A stretch of DNA of 64,000 bases from Branchiostoma floridae (taxonomy: Eukaryota > Chordata > Leptocardii > Amphioxiformes > Branchiostomatidae), in NCBI RefSeq assembly GCF_000003815.2, contig NC_049979.1:28330249-28394248 (forward strand), in the 5' to 3' direction. This document shows, one piece after another, positions 63,939 to 64,000 of this stretch. The notes under the pieces were generated by a model. That model was not told the DNA's origin and made no database searches. It saw nothing but the letters and a program-made list of their open reading frames with translations. The number at the start of each line of letters is the position of its first letter. Position 1 is the first letter of the stretch. The translations under genes and the position numbers were made by a program.

Positions 63939-64000
63939 NNNNNNNNNNNNNNNNNNNNNNNNNNNNNNNNNNNNNNNNNNNNNNNNNNNNNNNNNNNNNN
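63939..64000. other. assembly gap (N)
   Basis: 62 undetermined bases directly after a CA-rich tail, a typical place for an assembly break. Confidence 0.99.

Overview
The window is eukaryotic and most likely from an invertebrate chordate, probably a cephalochordate (amphioxus, Branchiostoma). This is inferred from compact exons in long introns, a chordate-like IGSF9/turtle gene, an Msx-like homeobox gene of the NKL class, a fibrinogen-domain gene and a very high load of fold-back MITEs and tRNA-derived SINEs. No organism-specific marker was searched. Bases 63,939-64,000 are an assembly gap (N).

Layout. (1) 252-4467, plus strand: a three-exon gene for a secreted fibrinogen-domain (FReD) protein. 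(2) 7345-26,028, minus strand: an IGSF9/turtle-type neural adhesion receptor in 14 phase-compatible exons (five Ig domains, two FN3 domains, a TM segment, a long tail with a PDZ ligand). A signal-peptide exon at 19,530-19,659 lies between the Ig1 and Ig2 exons. (3) 27,060-35,433: an 8.4-kb PIF/Harbinger DNA transposon. It carries two convergent, uninterrupted genes (Myb/SANT-like protein on plus, DDE transposase on minus) and a 2.2-kb minisatellite between them. (4) 35,434-54,334: about 19 kb with no convincing gene, filled with MITEs, SINE-like pieces, a 24-bp perfect palindrome, microsatellites and a heptamer-based low-complexity tract. (5) 54,466-58,720, plus strand: a three-exon Msx-like homeobox gene (best guess Msxlx) with an eh1 repressor motif. 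(6) 59,780-63,938: intergenic DNA with several repeat families and a large fold-back element.

The host genes are not an operon and show no evident joint pathway: an extracellular lectin-like protein, a synaptic/neural adhesion receptor and a transcription factor. The two transposon genes are expected to act together, the Myb-like partner binding DNA or importing the transposase.

The most noteworthy observations are in the IGSF9 gene. A 30-bp minisatellite has copied a 5' splice site four times in frame, so that alternative donors would add 10-residue steps to the Ig4-Ig5 linker. A 28-nt microexon is required to keep the tail in frame. The internal signal-peptide exon predicts an isoform lacking Ig1.
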